Source of the DNA: CAYXDO01 sp964463485
GTDB taxonomy: Bacteria; Myxococcota; Kuafuiibacteriia; Kuafuiibacteriales; Kuafuiibacteriaceae
Length of the DNA stretch: 15,317 bases
Direction: 5' to 3'
Assembly (NCBI GenBank): GCA_964463485.1
Contig: CAYXDO010000221.1
Span: 1 to 15,317 of the forward strand
Every line of letters starts with the position of its first letter. Position 1 is the stretch's first letter. Below the pieces are notes generated by a model that worked only from the letters and a program-made list of their open reading frames with translations, ran no database searches and had not been told where the DNA came from. This document shows positions 15,276-15,317 of the stretch, piece after piece. Made by a program: the position numbers and the translations under genes.

Positions 15276-15317
15276 ACTTGCGGCGATCGATCGGTGTGCG
15301 ACGCGTTGCCGTTCGGA

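Overview
The window looks like chromosomal DNA of a GC-rich, Gram-negative member of the Myxococcota (former Deltaproteobacteria). Three things suggest this: the giant secreted protein ends in a MYXO-CTERM-like tag (GCGC, then a hydrophobic helix, then an Arg-rich tail); several lipoproteins have lipoboxes; and there is a cluster of multihaem c-type cytochromes with an outer-membrane barrel. The assignment is an inference from content, since no rRNA or phylogenetic marker other than metK is present.

Left part (1-6922, minus strand). A 13-bp tandem repeat sits at the very edge. It is followed by a small VOC-fold (glyoxalase/bleomycin-resistance type) protein gene, whose start overlaps the stop of a 2143-residue secreted surface protein. 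That protein has a signal peptide, three tandem parallel beta-helix modules, two PKD domains, seven Ig-like repeats interrupted by a lamin-tail domain, and the sorting tag. Centre (6923-8723). A 161-bp divergent intergenic region with a perfect 14-bp palindrome leads rightwards to metK (S-adenosylmethionine synthetase), which overlaps by 4 nt a DUF192-family lipoprotein gene.

Right part (8899-15150, plus strand). This is a four-gene operon with every gene overlapping the next. The genes are: (i) an OmcA/MtrC-family decahaem lipoprotein with a 22-triplet collagen-like stalk; (ii) a 13-motif lipoprotein cytochrome with CX4CH/CXXCH domains; (iii) a 495-residue predicted outer-membrane beta-barrel ending in Phe; (iv) a 13-motif lipoprotein cytochrome containing one CX3CH site. 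Together they carry 36 potential haem-attachment motifs. The set of two putative outer cytochromes, a barrel and another multihaem protein is what is expected of a porin-cytochrome conduit moving electrons across the outer membrane. Its composition does not match the gene layout of Mtr (Shewanella) or of the Omb-Oma-Omc and Ext clusters (Geobacter) as I know them, and it is the most interesting system here. After 15150 the sequence turns locally AT-rich and no complete gene is visible.
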